The notes under the pieces: model-generated
What the model saw: the letters and a program-made list of their open reading frames with translations, nothing else
The model's database searches: none
Told to the model about the DNA's origin: nothing
Origin: Acetobacterium wieringae
Lineage (GTDB): Bacteria; Bacillota; Clostridia; Eubacteriales; Eubacteriaceae
Length of the DNA stretch: 64,000 nucleotides
Direction: 5' to 3'
NCBI RefSeq assembly: GCF_026646375.1
Contig: NZ_JAIPPU010000004.1
Coordinates: forward strand, 1-64,000
In this document: positions 8,500 through 17,125 of the stretch, in pieces
Numbering within the stretch: the first letter of the stretch is position 1
How the letters are laid out: each line of letters begins with the position of its first letter
Translations under genes and position numbers: made by a program

Positions 8500-8886
8500 A
8501 TGTGTAAAGAACCAAAATTTTTCGTCTGTAAACATTGTGGGAATTTTGTAGGAATGATTCATGAATCAGGTGCTCAAATGATTTGCTGTGGCGATCCCAT
8601 GACTGAAGTTGTGCCCAATACGACTGATGCCGCTCAGGAAAAACACGTTCCCGTCATCACCGTAAATGGCAATACTGTCACCGTTGATATTGGTAGCGTT
8701 CCCCATCCAATGACGCCTGAACACCATATCGCCTGGGTCTATCTTGAAACCACCGAAGGTGGCCAGCGAAAATGTCTGGCCGAAACTGGCGCTCCCAAAG
8801 CCGAATTTGCTCTAACTCCTGGGGATAAAGTCATTGCAGCCTATGAATATTGTAACCTTCATGGTTTATGGAAAGCAAGTTTATAA
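8500..8886 (+). CDS. dfx: Desulfoferrodoxin (superoxide reductase)
   Basis: A 128-residue two-domain superoxide reductase that reduces superoxide to peroxide without making oxygen, suited to a strict anaerobe. The N-terminal desulforedoxin domain has its four Cys at 10, 13, 29 and 30, binding the rubredoxin-like iron. The catalytic domain has the iron ligands His49, His69, His75, Cys118 and His121 in HVP, HPM, HHIAW and CNLHGLW. The length matches the family. An AGGAGG site and a TATAAT element at about 8406 precede the gene, and a terminator follows, so it is a single-gene unit. Confidence 0.97.
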   Translation: MCKEPKFFVCKHCGNFVGMIHESGAQMICCGDPMTEVVPNTTDAAQEKHVPVITVNGNTVTVDIGSVPHPMTPEHHIAWVYLETTEGGQRKCLAETGAPKAEFALTPGDKVIAAYEYCNLHGLWKASL

Positions 8887-8919
8887 TTAAACACCTCTTT
8901 TGAAAATTATTCAGTAACC

Positions 8920-8948
8920 AAAAAAGCTGCCATTATGGCAGCTTTTTT
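8920..8948. terminator. Bidirectional terminator between dfx and the GH25 gene
   Basis: Inverted repeat AAAAAGCTGCC/GGCAGCTTTTT with a 5-base loop, A-rich on the left and T-rich on the right, placed between two convergent genes. Confidence 0.85.
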
Positions 8949-8954
8949 AAATTG

Positions 8955-9689
8955 TCAGAAGAATTCTTCAATAAATTCAGCGTAAGTGCCGTTGTAAAGG
9001 TTCATGTCAATAAACGTTTCATCTCCATCATAACCGTCCATCATGCCCCGGTGGCTATATTGCCAGAAGGTGAAGGTTTCGCCGTTTGGTAACGTTTCGG
9101 GCCAGGCATTATCCAGATCGACAATCCAGATTGGATAGTCCTTATAGTCAGATCCAATATACATTTTAAAAATGCGCTGGGTGGTGTAAATAATGGGTTT
9201 TACCCCATAGTGATCTTCCAGTTCTTTTAGGAATTCATCAAGGATAACCTTGACCTGTTCTTTTGGTAAGGCATTGTCTTCATAAATTCCATACAATTCC
9301 AAATCAACAACCGGTGGCAGGTTCCGATCAGAAACCGGTACATTCGCAATAAAGTTTTGTGCTTGGGCTTTACCCGTCGTATCATAATTTAAGAAATGAT
9401 ATGCCCCCACCTTAAGGGCCGTTTTCTGACTCGCTTCCCAGTTCGTTTTAAATTTTGTGTCCACATAATCATCACCTTCAGTGGCTTTGATGAAGGCGAA
9501 ATCAATATTCTGATCAGCCAGTAGTTCCCAATCAATATCGCCCTGGTAGGCGGACAGATCCACCCCTTTGACCAGATGATCCTCACTTTTGGTCTGATTA
9601 AATGTATGGGTTACCCCATATATAATTAACACGATGATAAATAAAACTCCAATTCCCACCCCGAGTGAGATGGCTTTTTTAACGGACAT
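8955..9689 (-). CDS. Membrane-anchored GH25 lysozyme
   Basis: A 244-residue peptidoglycan hydrolase (N-acetylmuramidase) of glycoside hydrolase family 25. One N-terminal membrane helix (about 7-27) anchors or exports it. The catalytic barrel starts with GVDLSAYQGDIDW (about 43-55) and continues with FAFIKATEGDDYVD and PPVVDLELYG, where the conserved acidic residues lie. The C-terminal FWQYSHRG motif is also typical. There is no separate cell-wall-binding domain. A possible role is wall remodelling; no phage genes lie next to it. Confidence 0.92.
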   Translation of the reverse strand: MSVKKAISLGVGIGVLFIIVLIIYGVTHTFNQTKSEDHLVKGVDLSAYQGDIDWELLADQNIDFAFIKATEGDDYVDTKFKTNWEASQKTALKVGAYHFLNYDTTGKAQAQNFIANVPVSDRNLPPVVDLELYGIYEDNALPKEQVKVILDEFLKELEDHYGVKPIIYTTQRIFKMYIGSDYKDYPIWIVDLDNAWPETLPNGETFTFWQYSHRGMMDGYDGDETFIDMNLYNGTYAEFIEEFF

Positions 9690-9921
9690 TCCAAATTCCC
9701 CCTATTCTTTAATGTAAACCTGGTAATAACGATTTGCTTCGCTGGCGGTTTGTGAAAGCCAACATCAAAGCAAATTTTTTCAATGTTTATGAATTACGCA
9801 ATTACTTATTTAGTGTAAACATTATAACAAAATATTTACTGGCGGGGAACCCTCTTAAGGAGTTATAATATAGCCATTATCCGAATCAAAGAATTCAAAT
9901 TGATACATGCAAGGAGATACC

Positions 9922-10737
9922 ATGAAGATAAATACCACCCTAACCCCGGTTCTTACCGAAAAACTGGCTACTTTGAGAGATAATATCAAACGTTTTCCCA
10001 AAGTCAGCGTTGCCTTTTCCGGTGGTGTCGACAGTACCCTGCTGCTGCAGGTGGCGGTTTCTGTGCTGGGAGATGCTGTATTGCCCATTACCGTTAACGG
10101 CGCGATGCTACCCCGATCAGAATTTGCCGAAGCCCAAGCTTTAGCAAAAAAAATCGGGGCGATCCCCCTAGTGATTGAAGCGGATGTCTTTTCATTGGAA
10201 AATTTTGTCAAGAACCCGGCTGATCGCTGTTATCACTGCAAAAAATTTATTTTTACCCAGATCAAAGATGCTGCTCGAGCCAATGGTTACGAGGTCATTC
10301 TGGACGGCTCCAATCTTGATGACATGAAAGACTACCGTCCCGGGATTAAAGCCCTCGGTGAGCTGGGGGTTTTTAGCCCATTAAAAGAATCAGGACTGAC
10401 GAAACAGGATATCCGGGATCTCTCTGCTTATTACGGCTTGCCCACAGCAACCAAACCGGCGATGGCCTGCCTGGCCACCCGGATTCCCACCAACACCCCG
10501 ATTACTCCGGCCGCTCTGACGGCCATCGAAGCCGGGGAGGATTTTCTCAAATCCCTGGGCTTAAGCCAATACCGGCTGCGACTACTGGGCGATACCGCTA
10601 AAATCGAATGCGACCCTGGTGATTTTACCGCCATCATCGACAACCGGCTGTCCCTGATTGCCACCCTGAAAAGCCTCGGCCTCAAAACCATCACTCTGGA
10701 TCTGGCCGGCTACAACTGCGGCAATATGAACGGCTAA
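9922..10737 (+). CDS. larE: ATP-dependent sacrificial sulfur transferase LarE
   Basis: A 271-residue PP-loop protein of the LarE family, which thiolates the nicotinate-derived pincer cofactor of nickel enzymes such as lactate racemase. The PP-loop SGGVDST sits at residues 33-39. Three Cys (103 and 106 in RCYHCK, 183 in MACLATR) match the pattern of LarE types that hold an iron-sulfur cluster rather than the single sacrificial Cys of the Lactobacillus enzyme; this assignment is from memory of the family. The start is ATG 9922 rather than 9907, because AAGGAG lies 5 bases before it. No larA, larB or larC is in the window. Its stop overlaps the stop of the convergent ABC pseudogene. Confidence 0.88.
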   Translation: MKINTTLTPVLTEKLATLRDNIKRFPKVSVAFSGGVDSTLLLQVAVSVLGDAVLPITVNGAMLPRSEFAEAQALAKKIGAIPLVIEADVFSLENFVKNPADRCYHCKKFIFTQIKDAARANGYEVILDGSNLDDMKDYRPGIKALGELGVFSPLKESGLTKQDIRDLSAYYGLPTATKPAMACLATRIPTNTPITPAALTAIEAGEDFLKSLGLSQYRLRLLGDTAKIECDPGDFTAIIDNRLSLIATLKSLGLKTITLDLAGYNCGNMNG

Positions 10738-12400
10738 AACTCTTCGCTTAACTCATCCAGCTCGCGATACATCTGGTAGAGGTCATAATAGACACCTTCT
10801 TCCCGAAGCAATTCTTCGTGGGAACCTTTTTCGACAATCCCATCTTCAGTCAGTACTAGAATTGAATCGGCATTTTTGATCGTGGTCAGGCGGTGGGCAA
10901 TGGTAAAGCTCGTTCGACCTCGAGTCAGCTCTTTTAGGGATTCCTGAACAATCCGTTCGCTTTCATTATCCAACGCTGAAGTGGCCTCATCAAGAATCAG
11001 AATCGGCGGATTTTTCAAGAATACCCGGGCAATACTGATTCGCTGCTTCTGACCGCCTGAAAGTTTGATCCCCCGTTCGCCGATATAGGTATCGTAACCC
11101 CGGGGCAGCTTCTCAATAAACGAATGGACCCCAGCGTGTTTGGCCGCCTGAATGACGCTTTTGCGGTCGGCATCATTCCGACCATAGCTGATATTCTCAT
11201 AAACCGTGCCCGAAAAAAGATAAACATCCTGCTGAACAACCCCCACCTGGGTTCGCAGCGAATGGAGGGTCCGACAATGGCAATGTTCTGTCCCGCCTTC
11301 ACCTCAATATCAATATGAGACAGCACCGCATCACCACCATCGTTGTATTGAAAGCAAACATCTTCAAAGCGGATATCACCCACCACGTCGGTAAGTTCCA
11401 CCTCATTAGCCTGATTTTCAAATTCGGTTGGTTCATCAAGAATTTCGATAAAGCGCTCAAATCCAGTCATCCCCCGTTGAAACTGCTCGGCAAACTCAAC
11501 AATCCGACGGATCGAAGCAAGCAACGTCGTGACATACATCAGATAGGCCACATAGTCCCCAGGATTGATAGCACCCTTGATCATGAAAATCCCCCCACAG
11601 ACCATCACCAGCAGGTACATCAACCCATCAAAGAGCCGGGTCGTAGTCTGGAATCCCGCAAAATAGCGATAGGTTTTCTTTTTTATTTCCAGAAACTGAT
11701 TGTTTCCCGCTTCAAACTTGAGCTCTTCAATATTTTCATTAGCAAAAGACTTAACCACCCGAATCCCCAACAGATTGTCTTCCACTTGGGCATTAATCTC
11801 CCCAGTCTGCACCCGGGAGCGCTTCATCTCCCGGCGCATCCGTTTCCGAAAAAAAGTAGTGGTTAAAAACATCACCGGTAGGGCCATAAAAATAATTATT
11901 GTCAGCCAGATATTAACCGAACTCAGAATCGCAAATGATATTCCGATTTTTAAAGCGGCAATAAAAAACTCCTCCGGACAATGATGGGCGAATTCGGTGA
12001 CATCAAAAAGATCCGAGGTCATCCGGGACATCAGCTGACCGATTTTCGTGTCACTGTAAAACGAAAAAGATAACTTCTGCAGATGGGAAAAAAGATCCCG
12101 ACGCATATCGGTTTCAATCCTTGCCCCCATCACATGACCGATATCGGCCATAAAATAATTGGCTACCGCATCAATGAGCCGCAATACCAGATATAACAGT
12201 CCCAGTTTTAAGACAACCTCCACCGTCAGACTGGTCAGATCATTGATCGCTGCATTGGTGATAAACCGCACAATTAAAGGCAGTACCAGATCACAGACGG
12301 TCGTCAGGGTTGCGCAAAATAAATCCAATAACAGAATCCACTTGTATTTTTGATAATAAGGCATAAAACGTTTGATGAGCTGCGTGTTCGTGATTCCCAA
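10734..12400 (-). pseudogene. ABC exporter (MdlB/MsbA-type half transporter) broken by an internal deletion
   Basis: A half-size ABC exporter in two frames. The first part (start TTG 12400) encodes six membrane helices and the beginning of the nucleotide-binding domain up to IAIVGPS. The second part resumes in another frame at [16 protein letters not shown] and runs through the signature LSGGQKQR, Walker [13 protein letters not shown] and H-loop to the stop at 10734. At the junction (about 11262-11268) roughly 35 residues that normally hold Walker A are missing and the frame shifts. Without Walker A lysine no ATP could be bound, so the gene should be non-functional. Everything else is well preserved, pointing to a recent event or an assembly error. 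Confidence 0.85.
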
Positions 12401-12502
12401 AAATATTCCTTCTTTCTTAATTGGTGTATTGAAAAACTTAGGGCAATTGAGAAGTGGCTAGCCATTTCTCAATTGCCCATTCATGGTCGTTTATAAATTA
12501 CT

Positions 12503-13444
12503 CTACTGACTAACTTTCGTCTGATCCTTCATAATTTCACTGAGGGATGTGGCCAGACCAGCCAAACTCTGAATTTCAGATGGTATAATGATCTTGGTGG
12601 CTTTGCCATCGGCTACCTTTTCAAAGGTTGATAAGCTTTTTAACGCAATCACCGACTGGATTGGATCAGCAGCGTTTAACATTTTGACCCCATTGGCAAC
12701 GGCTTCCTGAACCGTGATAATCGCTTCAGCTTCCCCTTCTGCCCGTCTGATCTGGGCTTCCCGATCTGCTTCAGCGCTAAGAATAGCCGCCGCTTTCAAA
12801 CCTTCTGCCTGCAATATGGCTGCAGATTTTTCACCTTCTGCCACCAGAATAGCGCTGGCTTTTTCCCCTTCGGCCTGAAGAATTTTCTCGCGTCGTTCCC
12901 GCTCAGCCTTCATCTGCCGTTCCATCGCATTTTGGATCGCTTCTGGCGGCATAATATTTTTAAGCTCCACCCGATTGATTTTAATCCCCCAGGGATCGGT
13001 GGCTTCATCGAGAATCACCCGCATCTTGGTATTAATGACATCTCGTGAAGTGAGCGTCGCATCGAGTTCCATATCCCCGATGATATTACGGAGGGTTGTC
13101 GCCGTCAAGTTTTCAATCGCCTTCATGGGATTATCCACCCCATACATATAGAATTTGGGATCGGTTACCTGTAAATAAATAACCGTGTCAATTTGCATCG
13201 TGACGTTATCTTTCGTGATAACCGGCTGTGGTGGAAAATCGGCTACCCGCTCTTTTAAACTGATTCGCTTGGAAATCCGGTCAATAATTGGTATTGCAAT
13301 ATGAAATCCGGTCTCCCAGGTTGAATGGTAAGCCCCGAGTCGTTCAACTACATAGGCATTGGCCTGCGGAACAATCTTGGCATTGACAATGATCACAACA
13401 ATAAAAATGATAAAGATGATACCTAAAATAATAAGTCCATACAT
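12503..13444 (-). CDS. SPFH/stomatin-like membrane protein (QmcA type)
   Basis: A 313-residue band-7 protein: one N-terminal membrane helix (residues 2-22), an SPFH domain (about 25-190) starting with VPQANAYVVERLGAYHSTWETG in pieces, then an Ala/Glu-rich coiled coil (about 170-250) with repeats such as EGEKSAAILQAEGLKAAAIL. Such proteins form large oligomers that organise membrane microdomains. It is followed, with the stop-start order nfeD then this gene, in the classic NfeD-stomatin operon; the gap between them is 15 bases. The ribosome site is GGAGG. Confidence 0.93.
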   Translation of the reverse strand: MYGLIILGIIFIIFIVVIIVNAKIVPQANAYVVERLGAYHSTWETGFHIAIPIIDRISKRISLKERVADFPPQPVITKDNVTMQIDTVIYLQVTDPKFYMYGVDNPMKAIENLTATTLRNIIGDMELDATLTSRDVINTKMRVILDEATDPWGIKINRVELKNIMPPEAIQNAMERQMKAERERREKILQAEGEKASAILVAEGEKSAAILQAEGLKAAAILSAEADREAQIRRAEGEAEAIITVQEAVANGVKMLNAADPIQSVIALKSLSTFEKVADGKATKIIIPSEIQSLAGLATSLSEIMKDQTKVSQ

Positions 13445-13459
13445 GTTTTTTTCCTCCTT

Positions 13460-13915
13460 TTATTTTGAACTAGTTTCTTTCTCAACCGTCCGAACCATGG
13501 CCTTAACGCCTTCGATTCCCACAACCGTCACTTCAGCGCCAATCGGAATAACAGCCTCACCATCAACATTTCGGGCAGACCAGGACTTTCCGTCTATTTT
13601 GACCGCTCCCTGGCCTTTGAGGTTATTGATTTCTTCTTCAACAATTCCCCGGTTTTTTAGGATCCTGTCAGCATTGGTCGCCATTGTTTTAGGATCCAGA
13701 TGTTTCTTTAAAAACGGCTTTGTCCCCAATAGTAAACCAATGGAAACAACAAAAAAAACAATCATTTGCACCCATAAAGCGGCCCCAAAATAAGCGGCAA
13801 CTAAAGCCACCAAAGATCCTACACAAAACCAGATTGAAACCAGCGCTCCAGCTGTCACCAGTTCTGCTATCAGAAAAACGATAAACAAAATCAACCAGAT
13901 AAAAACAAAATTCAT
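13460..13915 (-). CDS. NfeD-family membrane protein
   Basis: A 151-residue NfeD-like protein: two to three membrane helices in residues 1-75 and a C-terminal OB-fold (about 85-145, with GQGAVKIDGKSWSARNVDGE and VVGIEGVKAMV). It is the usual operon partner of stomatin-like proteins and acts in membrane microdomains. An open frame runs further upstream to 14023, but I choose ATG 13915 because GGGAGGTGAGAGG lies directly before it and the added residues would be a lysine-rich non-conserved stretch. A TATAAT on the minus strand at 13944-13949 may be its promoter -10. Confidence 0.9.
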   Translation of the reverse strand: MNFVFIWLILFIVFLIAELVTAGALVSIWFCVGSLVALVAAYFGAALWVQMIVFFVVSIGLLLGTKPFLKKHLDPKTMATNADRILKNRGIVEEEINNLKGQGAVKIDGKSWSARNVDGEAVIPIGAEVTVVGIEGVKAMVRTVEKETSSK

Positions 13916-14015
13916 CCTCTCACCTCCCTCATTCATTTGGTTTATTATAACATAGTTTGATTCTTTTTTTATTTTTTTCATCTCAACTATCCAAATCATT
14001 TTTTTAATTTTTTTC

Positions 14016-14044
14016 TTGCACATTTATTTTTTAGTGTGTATAAT
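14016..14044 (+). promoter_or_regulatory. Promoter of the bza operon
   Basis: TTGCAC (14016-14021), a 17-base spacer and a perfect TATAAT (14039-14044) with a TG-type extension before it. The predicted start lies about 15 bases upstream of the cobalamin riboswitch. Confidence 0.75.
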
Positions 14045-14065
14045 CAAAAACAAGTAAATCGAAAA

Positions 14066-14248
14066 GCGAGCATATGGTGCCTTAGCAACAAGGAGAATAG
14101 GGAATCAGGTGAGAGTCCTGAACGAACCCATCACTGTAAGGGCGGAGCAAACCACAAAGACCACTGTTTTATAATGGGAAGGTGTGGCATAGCGCTAAAA
14201 CCCCGAGTCAGGAGACCTGCCTATGATCGATCCTGAATGAACGAAGGT
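14066..14248 (+). promoter_or_regulatory. Cobalamin riboswitch
   Basis: The leader of bzaA contains the conserved parts of a cobalamin aptamer in order: an initial GGTGCC segment, GGTGAGAGTCC (about 14108-14118), CACTGTAAGGGCGG, the B12-box-like ACCACTG (about 14160), and AGTCAGGAGACCTGCC (about 14206-14221). Binding of adenosyl- or methylcobalamin is expected to shut the operon off. A terminator follows directly. Riboswitch control of lower-ligand synthesis fits end-product feedback. Confidence 0.93.
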
Positions 14249-14249
14249 A

Positions 14250-14298
14250 AAGTTCATGGCGGTTATTTTTATAATAACCACTGTGGACTTTTTTATTT
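14250..14298 (+). terminator. Riboswitch-controlled terminator with competing antiterminator
   Basis: AAGTTCA (14250-14256) pairs with TGGACTT (14284-14290), and GGTTATT (14261-14267) with AATAACC (14273-14279), followed by a T-rich run. A competing helix ATGAAC (14237-14242) with GTTCAT (14252-14257) would block the terminator stem. Without ligand the antiterminator should allow bza transcription. Confidence 0.7.
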
Positions 14299-14331
14299 GC
14301 CAAAATTCCAACAATCATTCAGGAGGAAACA

Positions 14332-15633
14332 ATGACAATTCTGGAAAAAGCACGGGCGGGTGAAGTCACCGCCGAAATGATTTATGTGGCCGAAAAAGAA
14401 GGGCTCGATCCCGAGCTGATTCGCCAGGGAGTGGCCACTGGTGAAATCGTTATTCTTAAAAGCACCCGCCCCAATATCAACCCGGTGGCAGTCGGTAAAG
14501 GACTGTTTACCAAGGTATCGGCCAGTGTCGGGATGTATGAAGTCGATGATACTATCGCCAGTGAAATGGCTAAAATTGACCAGGCGATCAAGGCCAAAGC
14601 CGATACCCTGATGGACTTAAGTGTTCGGGGCCCGATAGACGAAATGCGCGAAAGTGTTTTATCTACCGTGGATCGGCCGGTGGGTACCCTGCCCCTGTAT
14701 CAGACCCTGGCCATGGCTCAGGAAAAATACGGTACCGCTTTAGATATGACCGCCGACGACATGTTTGCAATGATGGAAAAACAGGCTGCCGAGGGCGTCA
14801 GTTTTTTAGCCCTGCACTGCGGCACCACCATGGACGTGATCAATCGTGCTAAAGATGAAGGACGGATTGACCCTCTGGTCAGTTATGGAGGCTCCCATCT
14901 GATCGGCTGGATGGTGCATAATCAGTGTGAAAATCCTTTTTTTGTCCAATACGATCGGGTTCTGGAAATCTGCAAAAAATATGATGTTGTCCTGAGCTTT
15001 GCCGATGGCATGCGTCCCGGCTGCATCGCTGATTCGTTAGATGGCGCTCAAGTTCATGAATTGGTGATCCTTGGCGGGCTAGTTAAAAAAGCCCGGGCGG
15101 CTGGAGTTCAGGTGATGGTTAAAGGTCCTGGTCACGTACCACTGGATCAGATCCAAACAACAGTCCAACTGCAAAAACAATTATGCGATGGCGCACCCTA
15201 CTTTGTCTTTGGCTGTCTACCCACCGATTCCGGGGCTGGGATGGATCATGTCACTGGCGCCATTGGCGGAGCGATTGCTGCCTATTATGGTGCGGACTTT
15301 CTCTGCTATGTGACTCCGGCCGAACACATCGGTATGCCCAGTGCCGACGATGTTTATCTGGGCGTGATGGCCAGCCGTATTGCTGCCCATGCTGGTGATG
15401 TCGGCAAAGGTCATCCGGCGGCGATTGCCTGGGATCTGGAAATGTCCCATGCCCGCCGGGAACTTAACTGGGGCCGACAGATGGAACTGGCCATTGACAC
15501 CGAGACGGCGACACAGGTCTGGAAGGATCGCAGCACCAACTTCGAATCCGAGTGCAGCATGTGCGGTGACTTCTGTGCCATGAAAATTGTCGGCAAGTAT
15601 TTACGGGATGAAAACCAGGAAGTGAGGAACTAA
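14332..15633 (+). CDS. bzaA: ThiC-like 5-hydroxybenzimidazole synthase subunit BzaA
   Basis: A 433-residue paralogue of the radical-SAM enzyme ThiC. With BzaB it converts 5-aminoimidazole ribotide to 5-hydroxybenzimidazole, as established for Eubacterium limosum and related anaerobes. ThiC hallmarks are visible: GPGHVPLDQI, YVTPAEHIGMP and a C-terminal Cys motif with Cys408, Cys411 and Cys415 (CSMCGDFC) for the 4Fe-4S cluster. The gene is assigned bzaA and not thiC because a second ThiC paralogue and the other bza genes follow directly under a cobalamin, not thiamin, riboswitch. AGGAGG precedes the ATG. The next gene begins two bases after the stop. Confidence 0.93.
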   Translation: MTILEKARAGEVTAEMIYVAEKEGLDPELIRQGVATGEIVILKSTRPNINPVAVGKGLFTKVSASVGMYEVDDTIASEMAKIDQAIKAKADTLMDLSVRGPIDEMRESVLSTVDRPVGTLPLYQTLAMAQEKYGTALDMTADDMFAMMEKQAAEGVSFLALHCGTTMDVINRAKDEGRIDPLVSYGGSHLIGWMVHNQCENPFFVQYDRVLEICKKYDVVLSFADGMRPGCIADSLDGAQVHELVILGGLVKKARAAGVQVMVKGPGHVPLDQIQTTVQLQKQLCDGAPYFVFGCLPTDSGAGMDHVTGAIGGAIAAYYGADFLCYVTPAEHIGMPSADDVYLGVMASRIAAHAGDVGKGHPAAIAWDLEMSHARRELNWGRQMELAIDTETATQVWKDRSTNFESECSMCGDFCAMKIVGKYLRDENQEVRN

Positions 15634-15635
15634 CG

Positions 15636-16919
15636 ATGACCCAAATGTTAAAAGCCCGGGCAGGTAAAATTACCGAAGAAATGGAAATGGTGGCGAGAAA
15701 CGAAGGCTTCACCCCGGAATTTATCCGCGATGGAGTGGCCGCTGGCCGGATTGTCATTCCAAAAAACAAATTGCGCAACCGTTCAAAAATCTGTGGTATC
15801 GGTGGCGGTCTGGATGTCAAAGTCAATGGCCTGATGGGCACCTCAGGCGACCGCGATGATATGGAAATGGAAGTCAAAAAACTAAAAATTATCGAAGACG
15901 CCGGTGCTCACGGCTTTATGGATTTAAGCATGGGTGCTGATATCGACACGATGCGAACCTTGAGTTTAACCAATTCCAACATTGCCGCCGGCTGTGTTCC
16001 GGTGTATCAGGCGGCCAAGGAAGCGGCTGAAAAACGGGGCTTGATGATCAATATGACCGCCGACGACTTGTTTGAAGTGGTGGAAAAACAGTGCCAGGCC
16101 GGGATGGATTTTATGGCCGTGCACTCGGCCTTAAATATGGATCTTCTCAAAATATTGAAAAAAACCGGTCGGGTGGCCGATATCTGCAGCCGGGGCGGTT
16201 CGCTGCTGACTGGCTGGATGTTCCATAATGATAAAGAAAACCCACTTTATGAACAGTTTGACCGGTTGCTGGAAATTCTTAAAGCCACCGATACGGTCTT
16301 AAGCATCGGCGATGCGATTCGGCCCGGCGCCAACGCCGACTCCCTCGATCAGGCCCATCTGCGGGGCCTGATGGTCGCTGGCGAACTGACCAAGCGGGCC
16401 CTGGCCGCCGGCGTTCAGGTGATGGTCGAAGGGCCTGGCCATGTCCCCTTAAACCATATTTCTGCTGCGATGCTGCTGCAAAAACGGCTTTGCTATGATG
16501 TCCCCTACTATATTCTGGGCTTCCTGGCCACTGATGTGGCTCCCGGTTATGACAACATCTCCGGTGCCATCGGCGGGGCCTTTGCCGGTATGCACGGGGC
16601 TGATTTTCTTTGTTATCTGACGCCGGCCGAACATCTGGGTCTGCCCACTGAAGATGATGTCCGGATCGGCGTTGAAACCACCCGGATCGCCGCCAATGCC
16701 GCCAATGTTTTAAAACGTGGTAAAGCCGCCTGGAACCGCGATCTGGCGATGTCCCGGGCTCGAGTTGCCCGCAATCAGGAAGAACAGATCAAAAACGCCA
16801 TTAACCAGGCAAATCTGATTGCCGCCCTGGCAGCCCAAACGCCATCCCACGGCTGCGCCGTTTGCGCCGACAGCAAATGTCCAGCCGATGTGGCAGCTGA
16901 ATTTTTCGGAATCGCATAA
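15636..16919 (+). CDS. bzaB: ThiC-like 5-hydroxybenzimidazole synthase subunit BzaB
   Basis: A 427-residue ThiC paralogue clearly related to but distinct from BzaA. It acts with BzaA to make 5-hydroxybenzimidazole. Conserved ThiC parts include VEGPGHVPLNHI, FLCYLTPAEHLGLPTEDDV and the Cys motif at Cys407, Cys410 and Cys415 (CAVCADSKC), which has one more residue between the second and third Cys than BzaA. The gene starts two bases after bzaA with an overlapping ribosome site. A 206-base gap with an inverted repeat separates it from cobT. Confidence 0.93.
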   Translation: MTQMLKARAGKITEEMEMVARNEGFTPEFIRDGVAAGRIVIPKNKLRNRSKICGIGGGLDVKVNGLMGTSGDRDDMEMEVKKLKIIEDAGAHGFMDLSMGADIDTMRTLSLTNSNIAAGCVPVYQAAKEAAEKRGLMINMTADDLFEVVEKQCQAGMDFMAVHSALNMDLLKILKKTGRVADICSRGGSLLTGWMFHNDKENPLYEQFDRLLEILKATDTVLSIGDAIRPGANADSLDQAHLRGLMVAGELTKRALAAGVQVMVEGPGHVPLNHISAAMLLQKRLCYDVPYYILGFLATDVAPGYDNISGAIGGAFAGMHGADFLCYLTPAEHLGLPTEDDVRIGVETTRIAANAANVLKRGKAAWNRDLAMSRARVARNQEEQIKNAINQANLIAALAAQTPSHGCAVCADSKCPADVAAEFFGIA

Positions 16920-16925
16920 ACCACC

Positions 16926-17038
16926 CGGGTGCGGGCGAACACAGTTCGCCTCTACGAACGGATATATCACTATGTTGCTAAAAGTGATGTCTCATTATTG
17001 TTTATCAGATTGTTAGTGCACTAAAGACACCGCACCCG
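16926..17038. repeat. Small inverted-repeat element inside the bza operon
   Basis: CGGGTGCGG at 16926-16934 pairs with CCGCACCCG at 17030-17038, bounding about 113 bases. Inside is a perfect hairpin GGCGAAC/GTTCGCC (16934-16950). Nearby at 17055-17085 is another GC-rich segment (GTAGGGACGGTCCGTGACC) like those found in dispersed palindromic repeats. It could be a REP- or MITE-like unit; no further copies were noticed in this window. Confidence 0.5.
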
Positions 17039-17125
17039 ATTTAAATCATCAGACTGTAGGGACGGTCCGTGACCTCCCGAAAACCGTTGCATTATAATTA
17101 ATATCATAGAGAAGGGATAAGTACC

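Noticed and set aside
11315-11866. A 183-residue open frame on the plus strand
   Set aside because: It lies entirely opposite the membrane part of the ABC exporter and shows no domain or ribosome site.
14332-16919. Thiamin synthesis genes (thiC duplicates)
   Set aside because: Two ThiC paralogues next to cobT and radical SAM genes, under a cobalamin riboswitch, fit bzaA/bzaB; no other thi genes are present.
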